A DNA stretch of 64,000 bases from Pomphorhynchus laevis (taxonomy: Eukaryota; Acanthocephala; Palaeacanthocephala; Echinorhynchida; Pomphorhynchidae), in the NCBI GenBank assembly GCA_012934845.2, contig WNNJ02003568.1, forward strand, positions 26,855 through 90,854, written 5' to 3'. Positions within the stretch are counted from its first letter, which is position 1. Every line of letters begins with the position of its first letter. Shown here piece by piece: positions 11,401 through 22,179 of the stretch. A program made the translations under genes and the position numbers. The notes beneath the pieces were generated by a model. The model saw nothing but the letters and a program-made list of their open reading frames with translations. It made no database searches and was not told where the DNA came from.

Positions 11401-13105
11401 TTTCATCCAATTTTGATTTATTAAAATATTTAAGGATTCTATTAATTCAATTTTATCCATATATTTATATTTATTTGATGGTTTAATTTTTCTTAGATAG
11501 GCGTTATAATTATTATAACATATATATGTATATCTTTTTCCGAATATAAGATTAATTAATTTTACTAACGCTTCTTTAATATCTACTAAATCTAGATTTG
11601 TATAAAGCGTACTAAAATCGTATGTATTTATATTTTGAAAATTTATTCCTTTTGTTTGTTCTAAAAATTCCTTTGTAGAATTAATACTAAAATAGTGTTT
11701 TATACCAGCATTAATTTCGATTACCTTACAATATTTTTTAAAATGTGCTTTAATTACTTTAAGTATTTTATTCATATAGACAGAAAGTTGTTTTAATGTA
11801 CATTTAAACGCACTACATATGAACCTAGGTTTTATTGGATTTTTATTGTAATTTTGGATTCCAATATAATATAGGTATAGTTTAATTATCTGATTCAACC
11901 AGTATACCCTTTTTATCCATTATAGAACAGTGACTTGTAATAATTGTTTCTAAACTCAACTCACTACGTTCATATGTTGGATTTACATTTAAATCATTAG
12001 AATTAACCTCTTTCACTAGTATATCATAATAAAGCTTTTTGCATATGAAGACAAAGTTATTACTAGCTTTATCAATAGTTGTTATTATATAGTTATCCTT
12101 TAATTTAGTAAGTTCTTTATACATATCTTTATTAATTTTATCTTTCCTTTTATAATTGTTTGTTATTTTCATTTTATTTTTAATTTTATCAAATATATAA
12201 TCTTTCCAAATTTTTATCTTAGATATATTCGAGCTTTCACTATTAATCAGCTTACTAAAGTAATCATTTAAGTTATTATATAACGAACTGTAAATTTTAT
12301 TTTTGTCGTTGTTGTTATTTAATCTATATTTATACCCTTTTGATAGCAGCTTTCTTAATTCACAATTTTCAATTAATTCTAGATTATGGGTACATATATG
12401 TTCATTTATTTTATCAAAACTAAGACTTTTACAATTGCATTCTGTTTCCATTATGTTTCTAATATTATCGTTACATATTGATTTTAATTCTTTATTATAA
12501 TTACAAATTTTTCGTCCTAATGGTGGTAGGAGTTTATACCTTATTTTAGGAATATATTTACTTAAATCTGACCCTATTATTTCTTTACTTTTAGAATTAT
12601 TTAAAAGTCCGGCTATATTTATGTTATCTATACATTTATTAATGAAGTTTATGGTTAATGTATATTTTCTATTGTTATTATTTACATTTATTGTATGATT
12701 ATAGTATTTTGTATTACAATAACTGTCTATTATACAACTTAGCCTATCATAGTCGTTAATTAATTTTTGATTTATTGAACATATGATATCTTTAGAAAAA
12801 CTTCTTATATTTACATAATGATCTTTTAGCTTATTATCACTTAAAAGTTGTTTTAACATTTCTAATTGTTCATTTATATACATATCTTTTTTAATATTTT
12901 TAACTCTATTTTTCCTATTCCTTTTATCGCCATGACTTCTTGGTTTGCGTTTAATCGGGTTATTATAATATAGTTGTTTATTATGTACTATACTACTTCT
13001 GCCAATTCCTTGTACCACGTCATTCAATCCTAATGGGTACATGGAATTAAGCGTTTTAATCCAAAAATCTTCTCTTTCTAATTGCTTTTGATTTAATATT
13101 GTCTT
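11401..13105 (-). mobile_element. Penelope-like element, probable Naiad type, copy A (lacks RT catalytic half)
   Basis: The minus-strand frame starts just inside the end of a GIY-YIG-type domain: LEREDFWIKTLN followed by YPLGLNDVVQG (13080-13000). A roughly 390-residue lysine/asparagine-rich region follows, then the PLE RT N-half (NPIKPRFICSAFKCTLK, INTYDFSTLYTNLDLVDIKEA) at 11898-11395, after one frame change. An endonuclease remnant ahead of the RT, not after it, is the permuted order described for Naiad/Chlamys PLEs. The palm motifs VPMGGNSSP and YIDD, present in the copy at 47.4 kb, are missing, and the element stops at a junction with REL sequence near 11401. The CDS from 13042 to 11882 is 386 codons and close to copy B, suggesting modest age. 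Confidence 0.85.
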
Positions 13106-13116
13106 ATCTTCTTACA

Positions 13117-13139
13117 GAAAATAATACAGACTCAGTTAT
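13117..13139 (+). repeat. PLE 3'-terminal motif in opposite orientation
   Basis: The bases AAATAATACAGACTCAGTTA and the following TCTGAT match the 3' end shared by other Naiad copies (TACGTAGACTCAGTTAGCTGAT at about 48264-48285; reverse complement at about 37384 and 61446). Here the motif points the opposite way to the adjacent minus-strand element, giving a head-to-head arrangement. Inverted terminal pieces at PLE 5' ends are known for the superfamily. Confidence 0.55.
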
Positions 13140-13254
13140 CTGATCTGTTCTACTGACAAGTTATTATTGTATAATTTATCATAAAAACGTAAAAAAGATT
13201 CCAATGATAAGGAAGCTTATCTACCAAGAGGCTTGATAAAATAAAAAATGGTTT

Positions 13255-16200
13255 CCTATAATAAGAAATAAATGAATCTTTTTAATAAATAATAAATTTT
13301 AATCAAAATATAAAAGACAAAAAAGATCAGTTGTTAGGAATGTAAATGTTGAAATATGTAAATACGGATGGCAATATCTAAAAATTTTCAGGTGAAAGTA
13401 TCCAAAGTTAGAACAAAGTAAACGGAAGTTGTTCAAAGAAGTTTGAATAAGTGAAAGGAGATGTGATCAAAACGACGTAGGTGCAACGGAATACGAATGA
13501 CAGTGTTTAATATACGTTGAAGAGGTAAAGTAGCGGTTTTAGAAGGGTTTAGAAAGATGCTGAGAGAATAGTCAATGCTAGAAAAAAGTAAGACAGAAAT
13601 AAGAGTACTACACGATTGAAAATCTATAATCCTACGAATGTGTCGAAGGTCTCTGTAAAGTATGTTGGAAAAGGGAATTTTATGACGAACAAAAGGAGTA
13701 ATAGATATCTTGTTAGCAAAATGAAAAACAAGTTCAGATGATAAACTACGTAAGAAGTATCAAGTTTGATAAAACGAAGAATTGATTTTGGTCTATTTGT
13801 GAACAATCGGATTTCGGACTTCGGAGTTGGACAAAAGAACTTCGGACTTTTCAGAGTTTAGAAGCATATGAATTAAGGGGAGGAAAAAAGACAATTAGGG
13901 GAGACAAGATACAAGTCGGTGTATGGTCAATATTCGCATGGTTGAATTAACTAGATAATTTAGGGAAATTTCGTATGTCAGTAAATACTGAGATGAGTAT
14001 GTGGAGTTTGAGGATATAATAAGATACTGTCTGCAATGTAATGATTTATATTGTTAAAGGCTGTAAAAAAGGAAATAGGAAAAGCGTTGCAAAGCTTTTT
14101 GTCATAGGACTTAATCAGATCATTAGATTTTTTGACATGCATGATGGTATAGATTGGATCAATGAAGATAGGAAGTAACAACACTCAGAACAAGTTGCTC
14201 AAGAAGTTTGGAAAATGCTGGTAGGTTGGAGATTAGACATTATGATGCCGGAAGTGAAGGGTTTAAAGACGGTTTTTGGATGCTGGATACTATCATATTT
14301 TTATCACTATTTTAAATTGACGAATTAAAAACAGCTGTAGAATATTGAAAACTTCAGAAAGTGATATAGTAGTATGTGAGATTGAGACGTTTCAGTAAAT
14401 GAAAGCGATGAAAGTATAGTTGTTGTCCGTTTGGTTGGAAGACCAAACTTTGGTTGAAAGATAATAATTTAATGTTTTATTAAATAATAATAAAATTATT
14501 ATCTAATAGAATAATAAAGATTTTTCTATTAAAATTATTGATTAATAATATTCTTGATTATTCTAAATCGTAGAATAATAAAGTTTGTTCTAACACAAAT
14601 ATGTGCGTGTTTGCTACAAAGTAGTAAGTAAGAAAACGTGTAATACTAATGTGGTGATGGTATGGAGTTTGAGAATTAAAAGACGTACACTATTTACGAT
14701 ATCTGTGACAAACACGAAATGAGTGACGGAAGTTGTTCATAAAGTCTACATTCAGTGTCGAACAATGGAGTTTTATGGTAGAGTTTAATGAAACAGTGAG
14801 GGCAAAATATGGTCCAACATGTTAGAAAGTTCAGAATTATATAAATGCAATAATGCAGAAGATTATGAGTAAATAGGAAGTCATCAGAAATACCAGGATT
14901 GTAGATTGATCATTAGGGAAACGTGCCGATGTGAAAATGAATTTATATCATAAGTACCATCTAGGACATGCGTAGCTGTAGTCAAAAATACAATACGGTT
15001 GTAAACGACAATAATTGAGATAAATTTTACCGCATCTAGATTAATCCTGTCAAATCGGATATTAAAGTTGCCAAGAACAATTGTTGAGAAAAGGGAGGTG
15101 GATTTGTAATACATGAAATCAGCAAGTTAAAAGAAAAACAAAGTGGTGGGTAGAGATGAGAAAGGACGATATACAACAGCTAATTCAACAGGTAAGGGTC
15201 TAGTAAATATTTGATAGTGGAGTAATTTAGAAGTAGCTGGATAGAATGAAGGATTTATGAATTGAAGAGGTGTAGTGAACCGGCAAAATGGGCAGTACCA
15301 TCATGATTAGATCTTAGATGTGATTGTTTAGGATATTAATAGCGTGTCCATTTAACTATAGAGTAGTTAAATGAGTGAATTTAGTTTATAGAAAGATAGT
15401 AATTTTTGAAATAATTCATTTAAAAATACTGTCTAACTGTCGCTTTACGAATAAGCCGAATAACATATCAGACTTATGTAGAATGAAACGATCATTAGGA
15501 AGACCAAGTCGAAATGGACACTTTTGCGGATTACTATAGGTATGGATGGAACATCGGAACTTAATGTTTAGATATGAACATCCCCCACGAAAATTTCTCG
15601 GTATTTTCATGATTACGAAGTCAATTCGTATTCATTTTTGCTTTGCCACTTTTCAGAGCAGACGAATGAAAGTTTGGCTATTTTAGTCAGTGTGCGGTCG
15701 AAAAAAAAGCGACAAGTAGAGTTTGACGATAGTAGTGAAAAGGTTCAGACAAAATGGAAGAGGGTGAGTGAGATATTTAGCATTACTTTTACTAGTGGAG
15801 GTTATAAGACTTAACTTTATTCTTATCTAGGCGAACGATATCCACAGTGAAGTTATCGCTGAAAATATGACTCTTGGGACAGATATATTATACGTCAATT
15901 ATATATATATTATATGCCACGGTTACGTTTGCGTTAATGATATTGGATAGTTAATGATCTCGCTGGAAAATGAGTATCGATAGATGAAGATAGTTAGAGA
16001 GCAGGTAAGGATATTGTGTATGTGTTGATGTGATACACCTTAGCACATCTGTTGTTGAGATGATTTTGTGGAGGTAAAAATATTGTGGACGTAAAACTAT
16101 TGTGGACGTTGGAGATAGGTCGGTATTATGGCGGAAGTGTGGAGTTAAAAAAACCTTTTTACAAGTGGTCGGATAATAGCATAATCACTGTTGTCATTTG
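13255..16200 (-). mobile_element. Old CR1/L2-like LINE, heavily decayed
   Basis: The minus-strand translation aligns piece by piece with the better copy at 30.0-34.1 kb. DRTLTKIAKLSF (15690-15650) matches its ORF1 end (DRAPSEIAQISS). FRLGLPNDRFILHKSDMLF (15520-15450) matches FRLGLLNTRSILNKSDLIL. IVLGNFNIRFDRINLDAVKFI (15090-15030) matches its endonuclease LVLGDFNIRLDRPSSTDSIRF. The 3' end (AATAAATGAATCTTTTT in reverse) lies near 13255-13285. Dozens of stops show it is ancient. It has lost nearly all open frames over 60 codons. Confidence 0.7.
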
Positions 16201-17089
16201 CGCTGCTTATAATTTACTTTGAGATTTGCTTGAATTATTTTCTCCATTTGTACTTATTATACTTTAATTATTTAATACTTTGATTATTTAATTATCGTAG
16301 TTAGTTGTTATCATTTCTTGTAATAGTTAGCATGGATCTATACAATCAAAGATTCAATTCTCATTCAAAAGTATGTATTGTTTAGATTTTGCAATTGGAT
16401 CAGAGTGAGATCCATACTCTTGAACTGTGTTGGTTCTTCTGAACCAATCACTGTATCAACACTGGAATTTCAGGAAGCAGTTAGGAAATTATTGTCTGAA
16501 ATTGATATAGATAATCTAGTTTGATCTTAAGATTAACTGATTGAGTCAAACCGGTTTATGCAATCTGATGACTAGACGTTTTCTTTGTCGAGCGTCAATA
16601 CCGTTCCAGATGTCTATTTAATGTCAATAAAACCAATGAAATGGTAATCATAAATTATGCGTAATTAGGATATTAAACACGCTAAAATAGGCATCCATAT
16701 GAGTTCTATAATCACACTCCAAGTGTATCCCAAACGGCATATTAAGCACAACAGAGGATTAGAGCTATTTTCAATGATAATGTTCGAATTAACTCGATTA
16801 CTGTGGGACGGAGAGGATGGGTATTGAAAGTAAGTCCCGCAATTACACGAGCCATCAGTTATGATAAAATGGCTATTATAGCTCTTTTGAAACTAAGCAG
16901 CAATGCTGTTCAAGGTATTCCTTATTCCTAAAATAGATTCTTATTGACTGATTTATAATGATCGGATATTGACTAGATGTAAAACTTCAGACTTCTATCT
17001 ATCATTTATATATTCCTAATCGTGAATACATTAGATGTTGGAAACCTCTAAAGGCCCAAACACAAGCAATTCAGTTACTTTATTTTCAA
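16201..17089. other. Unassigned stretch between the old CR1 copy and the MOF fragment
   Basis: No confident gene. Short plus-strand pieces such as EFQEAVRKLLSEIDIDNLV (16465-16520) and SITVGRRGWVLKVSPAITRA (16796-16855) look protein-like but are separated by stops and match nothing that I recognise. This may be an old coding remnant. Confidence 0.4.
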
Positions 17090-17215
17090 TTTTTATTTTC
17101 AATTTAGTGCTTTTTCTTCGTAAAATAATCGACCAGGTGTTCTTCTTAATAATCTTTAACAGTAATGATGTAGAAATTAAACGGTTCTACGTCGTAGTAT
17201 ACCGTTTTATAATTG
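17090..17215 (-). pseudogene. Fragment of a second MOF-like acetyltransferase copy
   Basis: The plus-strand sequence TCGACCAGGTGTTCTTCTT and GTAATGATGTAGAAAT-AAACGG-TCTACGTCGTAGTATAC-GTTTTAT closely parallels 18416-18498 inside the MOF-like gene (about 85% over 100 bases by eye). It corresponds to the segment around DVEPFDFYIITVKDDQEEHLVGYFTKE. Flanking bases on both sides do not continue the match, so only a small piece of the catalytic domain survives. It sits about 700 bp downstream of the gene in the same orientation, consistent with a decayed local duplicate. Confidence 0.75.
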
Positions 17216-17417
17216 AGTTACTGACTGGGTATCCAATAAAGGTGTTAAAGCATGGAAACATTGATGATATGATATTCACCTAAGATTCTAAACGGTATCA
17301 GGTAATGACGTTCATAAACTATAATTAGAAAGCAGCATTATAATATGATTAGATGCCGTTATTCTTGAAACTTAAACCCTACATAATAGTGAGAACTAAG
17401 GATCGTTATAATCTCTG

Positions 17418-17540
17418 AGGTACCATTCAAGCGCTCCCTTTGTGATTTCAACTACCTGTTGCGACTAATGACCCCAGGAATTTAATATTTTTTTGTATGA
17501 GCGGAATATTTATTTCTCCTTATTAAGAGAGATTCCGACA
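17418..17540. repeat. Dispersed repeat, copy 1 (partner at 56946-57065)
   Basis: Shares CAAGCGCTCCCTTTGTGATT, TCAACTA, TGACCCCAGGAATT, AAATATTT and TTATTTATTTC...AAGAGAGA with 56946-57065, about 80% identity by eye. No coding potential. Both copies lie just downstream of a minus-strand host-like ORF. It could be a short interspersed element or a MITE end; no RNA polymerase III boxes were convincingly seen. Confidence 0.65.
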
Positions 17541-17926
17541 CGTATTAGGACTAGTAGTTTATAGACAACATTATTCAGATGCCATTTAGAATCGTGGTTG
17601 AAAATCATATTTATGTATCCATGCTTCTACATATTTCTTTCGTATTCAGTCACTAACTGAATTACTGATTGTGTGAGCCCAGAGAGATCCCATAGGTATA
17701 CTGAATGGAACAACTGTATAATGATAGTGTTAACAATAAAATACGAGAACATCCAAGGTAATCATATTGAACATTTTATGATTTAAATCAATTTAATGTT
17801 TAAAGTTGTGCAACAAAGGATGTATGCTCTAAAAGTAAACGCCAGAACGTTCATGAACTAAATGCTCAGGCTGGGTATATAGACATGTCCTGTGGACGTT
17901 TCTTTGCAAATATAAAGGTGATAAAT

Positions 17927-19401
17927 TTACTTAATGATATCTGTAATTGCAGTAACAGAATTAGTAGGAGACTTGGGCTCGTAGATTAAAAGATTAGGGT
18001 CTATGACAAATTTTGGTTTTCTACATTTGGCGATTTCGTCTTTTAGCCGCTTGCAATCTGTAATTGCTACATGCTTACCTTGAAAATACTTAAGAAATTG
18101 CATTCTATGCAACATCTTTACAACATCTCGTTCGACGAAACCAGTTTCCTCGCAAATGCGCTTGATTGACACAATTTCACCGAGAGAGGCAGAGTTCAAT
18201 ATTTCTAGAATCTTCCATCTCCAAAAACTATCGTAACTTCTAAGACCAAGATCGGATAATGGTCTCTCCGGTGTACCCTGTATCCCATCTCGTTTGCTTA
18301 GCTCGTAACTTAAGCTTATAACGAATTTTCCGTAGCCATGTTGCTGATACGGAGGTAAAACAAGAATGCACGACAGATTGTAATTTTCAATTGATTGCTT
18401 TTCCTTCGTGAAATAACCGACCAGGTGTTCTTCTTGGTCATCCTTAACTGTAATGATGTAAAAATCAAACGGCTCTACGTCGTAGTATACAGTTTTATGA
18501 TCCAAAAATAGTTTGCCAAGCAGGCACAGTTTTTGACAATAGAGCTTGTGATTAAGGCAGTCCACATTATACACCGTAATTGCATCCTTTCTATAAATAA
18601 CTTGACCGGGCGGATGTCGATATTTGCACAAGTGTAAGTGATAGCAATAGCTTATTTCTCTCTTCATATAAGATAAACAGTGCTCACATATGAACAGTTT
18701 AGGTGCTATTCGGTACGACTTTGGAAATGGACTAAAATACCAACATTGAATTTCGAACTTTCCGAACTGAATGCAATCAGTATATTTTACTTTTGTATTT
18801 TCAACAAATTCCATCTCTATTCTATTATTTTCATAATTGCTCTCGTAGCTCGTTGGATTTGTTTTAGATATATCTGAAATCTCATTTGAATTACTGTTTT
18901 GACTGTCCCATTCTAGTGATGTCGACTGGCGAGCTTTTTTCCGTAAAATACTTTGCTTACAGCTTTCCATTTTTTTGCCATCACAAGTGTCTTCACGATC
19001 GTTGCTTAACGTGACCTCATTTATATTCGATTTGCTATTTGTTACAACGTCCAATTCACTTATAATGTGTCCGATATCCACCCATTCATCTAACCGTCGA
19101 TCACTATCTGAAAAGTGAACAAAATATTCAGACATGCTATTTCGTTCTCTATTATTCCTTTTTGCTATAACCAATGCATTACGTTCTTGTCCATAACGAT
19201 TTATTACTTTATATGAAAGCCCTTGAATTGGTTCTATTGATCGACGGCATTTAACGGGTGGATGGTTCGTGTTCGGTCTCTATGTAACAATATAAAAATG
19301 GTATTAAAAACGCTGATGACTACCTTTGCAATCATTACCTTTCTTTTTCTATCCTCTTCTAACGTCTCTGGTAAGTGATCATCAATATTTTCAGATGTCA
19401 T
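17927..19401 (-). CDS. MYST-family histone acetyltransferase, MOF/KAT8-like (two exons)
   Basis: Exon 1 is 19401-19339 (ATG, 21 codons, ends at a GTAATG donor) and exon 2 is 19279-17927. The intron is only 59 bp (acceptor ACATAG). Together they give 471 residues, close to human MOF (458). Order: a chromo-barrel/tudor-knot (about residues 45-92, ending RRLDEWVD), a short linker, FGKFEIQCWYFSPFP (about 193-207), a C2HC zinc finger (C219, C222, H235, C239), then the acetyltransferase core. The MOF catalytic residues are present: Lys283 in LFLDHKT, Cys325 in SCILVLPPYQ, Glu359 in TPERPLSDLG; the acetyl-CoA loop is QQHGYGK (333-339, usually QRRGYGK). Known family role: acetylation of histone H4 Lys16 in the nucleus within MSL/NSL complexes. 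The sequence is clearly more divergent than typical animal MOF, so a fast-evolving paralogue is likely. It could instead be Tip60-like, but FSPFP and LFLDHKTLY-type wording favour MOF. Confidence 0.88.
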
Positions 19402-20240
19402 TTTCTTTTATCTGTAAATACTCATAAATATTCAATTTAAATCAATTGAATTCCTTTTAGCAATTACATGTATTGATTGATGTTCACCAACACATCATAA
19501 CATATTTAAACTATATATAATATTAATATAATAATATAAAATTACATATTATAATATTTAATATTTGCACATTACTCTGAAATAAACTATTTATTGACAC
19601 TAAAAGAAAATTAACAATATAATAGAACTAATGTGATATTAACTGTTCGGATAGATCTGAAAAGCCCCAATGAACTAATTTAATTTTTGTTATTTTTTCT
19701 AATTAAATTAAGCTTTTCAAAATACGCTGAAGATTATACGAAAATCAAGTATCAATAAATAATTTGTTTCCTAGTAATGTGCGAGCAAAACAAATTTTTA
19801 TATTTGAATAGTTAATATCTATATTATAATTATAATATAATTATAATATATTAACATATAATATCGACAAAACAATTTTACTCTGTAGATTTTATACAAA
19901 CTCTTTATCAACCATATCATGTTGAATTTACTCTTACTTTTGCTCTTTCACTAAACATACCAATGTGTTCAGTAATATGCAACTATCTGACCATTTTCTA
20001 AAATATAAGATTACAACATAGATACATTAACTTCATTAATTTTGCGTCTTTTATATGCGATCTATAGGAAAACCTTATAACATTAAGTGATTCAATGAGC
20101 TTGTAATTTTGTCTTCTATTCATAAATCTGCACAAATTGTTTTAAATATCGTTTTTATATCATTTAAATAATTTTTATCATTTATCTGGCATTGAGATTC
20201 AAGGTATTCCTATAGGTACCCCAACCTATATCTCGACCTT
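19402..20240. other. AT-rich upstream region of the MOF-like gene
   Basis: No gene seen. Dense AT stretches with short palindromes (19515-19560 and 19815-19865). It should contain the promoter of the minus-strand acetyltransferase gene, but no core element can be assigned with confidence. Confidence 0.45.
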
Positions 20241-20244
20241 CACA

Positions 20245-20995
20245 CATTTGAAGATCACTAAGTGGTTGGCTTCAATCAAGCTACTATGTCAAGTCGCCCA
20301 AATTGATCCCCATATCGCATATGTGGGGCTCACTAAATCTTTTCAGATGAAATGCAGCTACTATACACGCACTATTCTACGCAAAGAGCCCGAATTGATC
20401 AAACTTAAATTGATGATAAAGAACAAATTATTTCCAGACTACTATTGGAATCTGATTATCATCAAGCCGATAAAGTTAGGCTGATTAAGAATATGCGATC
20501 CAACGTTTTAGCTTCCTTGGACTATTACAGCTCACATACGATGTGCGATACATACTCAACTGGTGTGGAAGAAAATGAGCAACGACTGAACAACTACAAT
20601 GAACAACAACGACTCTAGATTTGAATGCACGATTGGACATTTCCTGTATGGGGTTGGGAGGATCAAGATTTAAGCGGAAATTTTTCGATGTTCCTATTAT
20701 CTCTACTGTTGCTCAATCGTATATCAACCTCAGCCCATCTTCTTCGTTTCAATTTAACAAATAGAGGAAATTGCCAAATATGAAGAACGTGCAAGCAGAA
20801 TCGAACGCGGATCATTATTCCCTTAGTATTATCGACAGTGGGATGTTTTGATTGTCGACTTATCAAGACGATCGCAATGGCGACGTCGCAGAGAAACACT
20901 TGACTTACTAAGATAAAGAGAAAGCTGTCTCTTGAACTTGCGCATGCATTATCTGCTTGCATGCGCGCGGCACGGTCGACCGTGGAAGACCATCT
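20245..20995 (+). mobile_element. REL-family fragment with internal deletion
   Basis: 20248-20484 reads KITKWLASIKLL..QIDPHIAYVGLT and KCSYYTRTI, the post-RT region also seen at 40530-40620 (RWSKCVQNLVDIDIFDPQVAYN). At about 20610-20700 a second piece reads NARLDISCMGLGGSRFKRKFFDV, the nuclease core with both acidic positions kept, and the tail near 20910-20975 reads KIKRKLSLELAHALSACMRAARS. The zinc-knuckle region between them is missing and the frame changes several times. Confidence 0.65.
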
Positions 20996-21009
20996 TTTTC
21001 AAACAAAAA

Positions 21010-21930
21010 AGATAATCAGTCTGTAACATCACTCCTTTAACGTCATGCAATACGCCGATGACATCCTCATCTATGCTCATGCACCCGCCCATCGCATACA
21101 TGATATCGGTATTTCTGCCTCCAACTGTCTTTCTTCTATCTACAAACGTCTCTCCAATCTTCATCTCGTTCTAAACCCCGACAAGTCCAAAAAAATGTGG
21201 ATCCTCCCCCGTCAACCTAACGTATATTCTCCCTTTATCTTTTGCCTTTACAATCATCCCCGTAGTCCACAATCTCACTTTCTTAGGCTTTCATTTCGAT
21301 GATACCATTCCATTAAACCTTTTGTCCGTGACAAGGTCAACTCGTCTAACTTAATTCTCCGTGAAATTTGCCGTATCCGCTTCCTTATCGACTTCCCTTC
21401 TTGCATGTATCTTCTTTCATCGATTTTGTTTCCTAAAATCGATTACTGCCCCAGCATTTTCGCCAATTTTTCAACATCCATCATTCTATCTCTACAACGC
21501 ATCATCAACCCCGCCGTTCGAGTGCTCCTACGTCTCCGTCGCTTCGACCACACTTCCACATATATTTCCCAACTCTCCTGGCCCACCATCCACATGCGCA
21601 TCTAACTCCACCTTCCTCTCGTAACTTTTCGTCTCATTGCTGTCGGCTCCCCATCGTTCATCAACCTTTCTTTCTTAGACGCCGCTCGCCCTATCTCTCT
21701 ATCACTGCGTTTTCCCTCTTACTCCACGTTCCCAATTACTCTAACAACTACGGTCTCCGATCCTTTCTCATCGCCGTCCCCTTGCCTGGAATCAGCTCCT
21801 CCTCGACGTCCGCCGGGCTCCCTCCATTATCACATTTAAAACACTCCTCCGTTCTCACCCTCTCGACACATGATGAATATTTTTTCTCATGGTCATGCAA
21901 GCGGGAGCCTGCACTCATTTGTCATGTAAA
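21010..21930 (+). mobile_element. 5'-truncated CR1/L2-like LINE fragment
   Basis: Begins at the RT core with VMQYADDILIYAHAPAHRIHD and SNLHLVLNPDKSK, nearly the same as 33208-33360 in the element at 30-34 kb. It runs through the C-terminal region to the same 3' end (TCGACACATGATG ... TCATGTAAAAATAAATC). Several indels break the frame. The abrupt 5' start is typical of incomplete target-primed reverse transcription. Confidence 0.8.
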
Positions 21931-22179
21931 AATAAATCTTTTTTCATGGATTACAATTCTATCAAACATTATGGGCCATTCGAGGGTAACCTTATTTGTG
22001 GATTTTTCAATAAATTTATATAATTTAAAAAATATATCATAATAATTACTGCAAAAAATATAGTTAAAAATTCTCCTTGATTATTAAACTGTTTACAATT
22101 TCAGATATCATACAACAAAAAGTTATCTGAAGTAAATTACAGTTTTAAAAAGAAAACCTGCTTCGTTCGCAAAATGTTG

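Noticed and set aside
12303-12500. 65-codon frame antisense to PLE copy A (and its twin at 46386-46583)
   Set aside because: Exact antisense shadow of the PLE coding frame, present in both copies because the element is duplicated.
20663-20962. 99-codon minus-strand frame in the 20.7-21.0 kb area
   Set aside because: Antisense to the REL nuclease piece ARLDIS...KFFDV on the plus strand.
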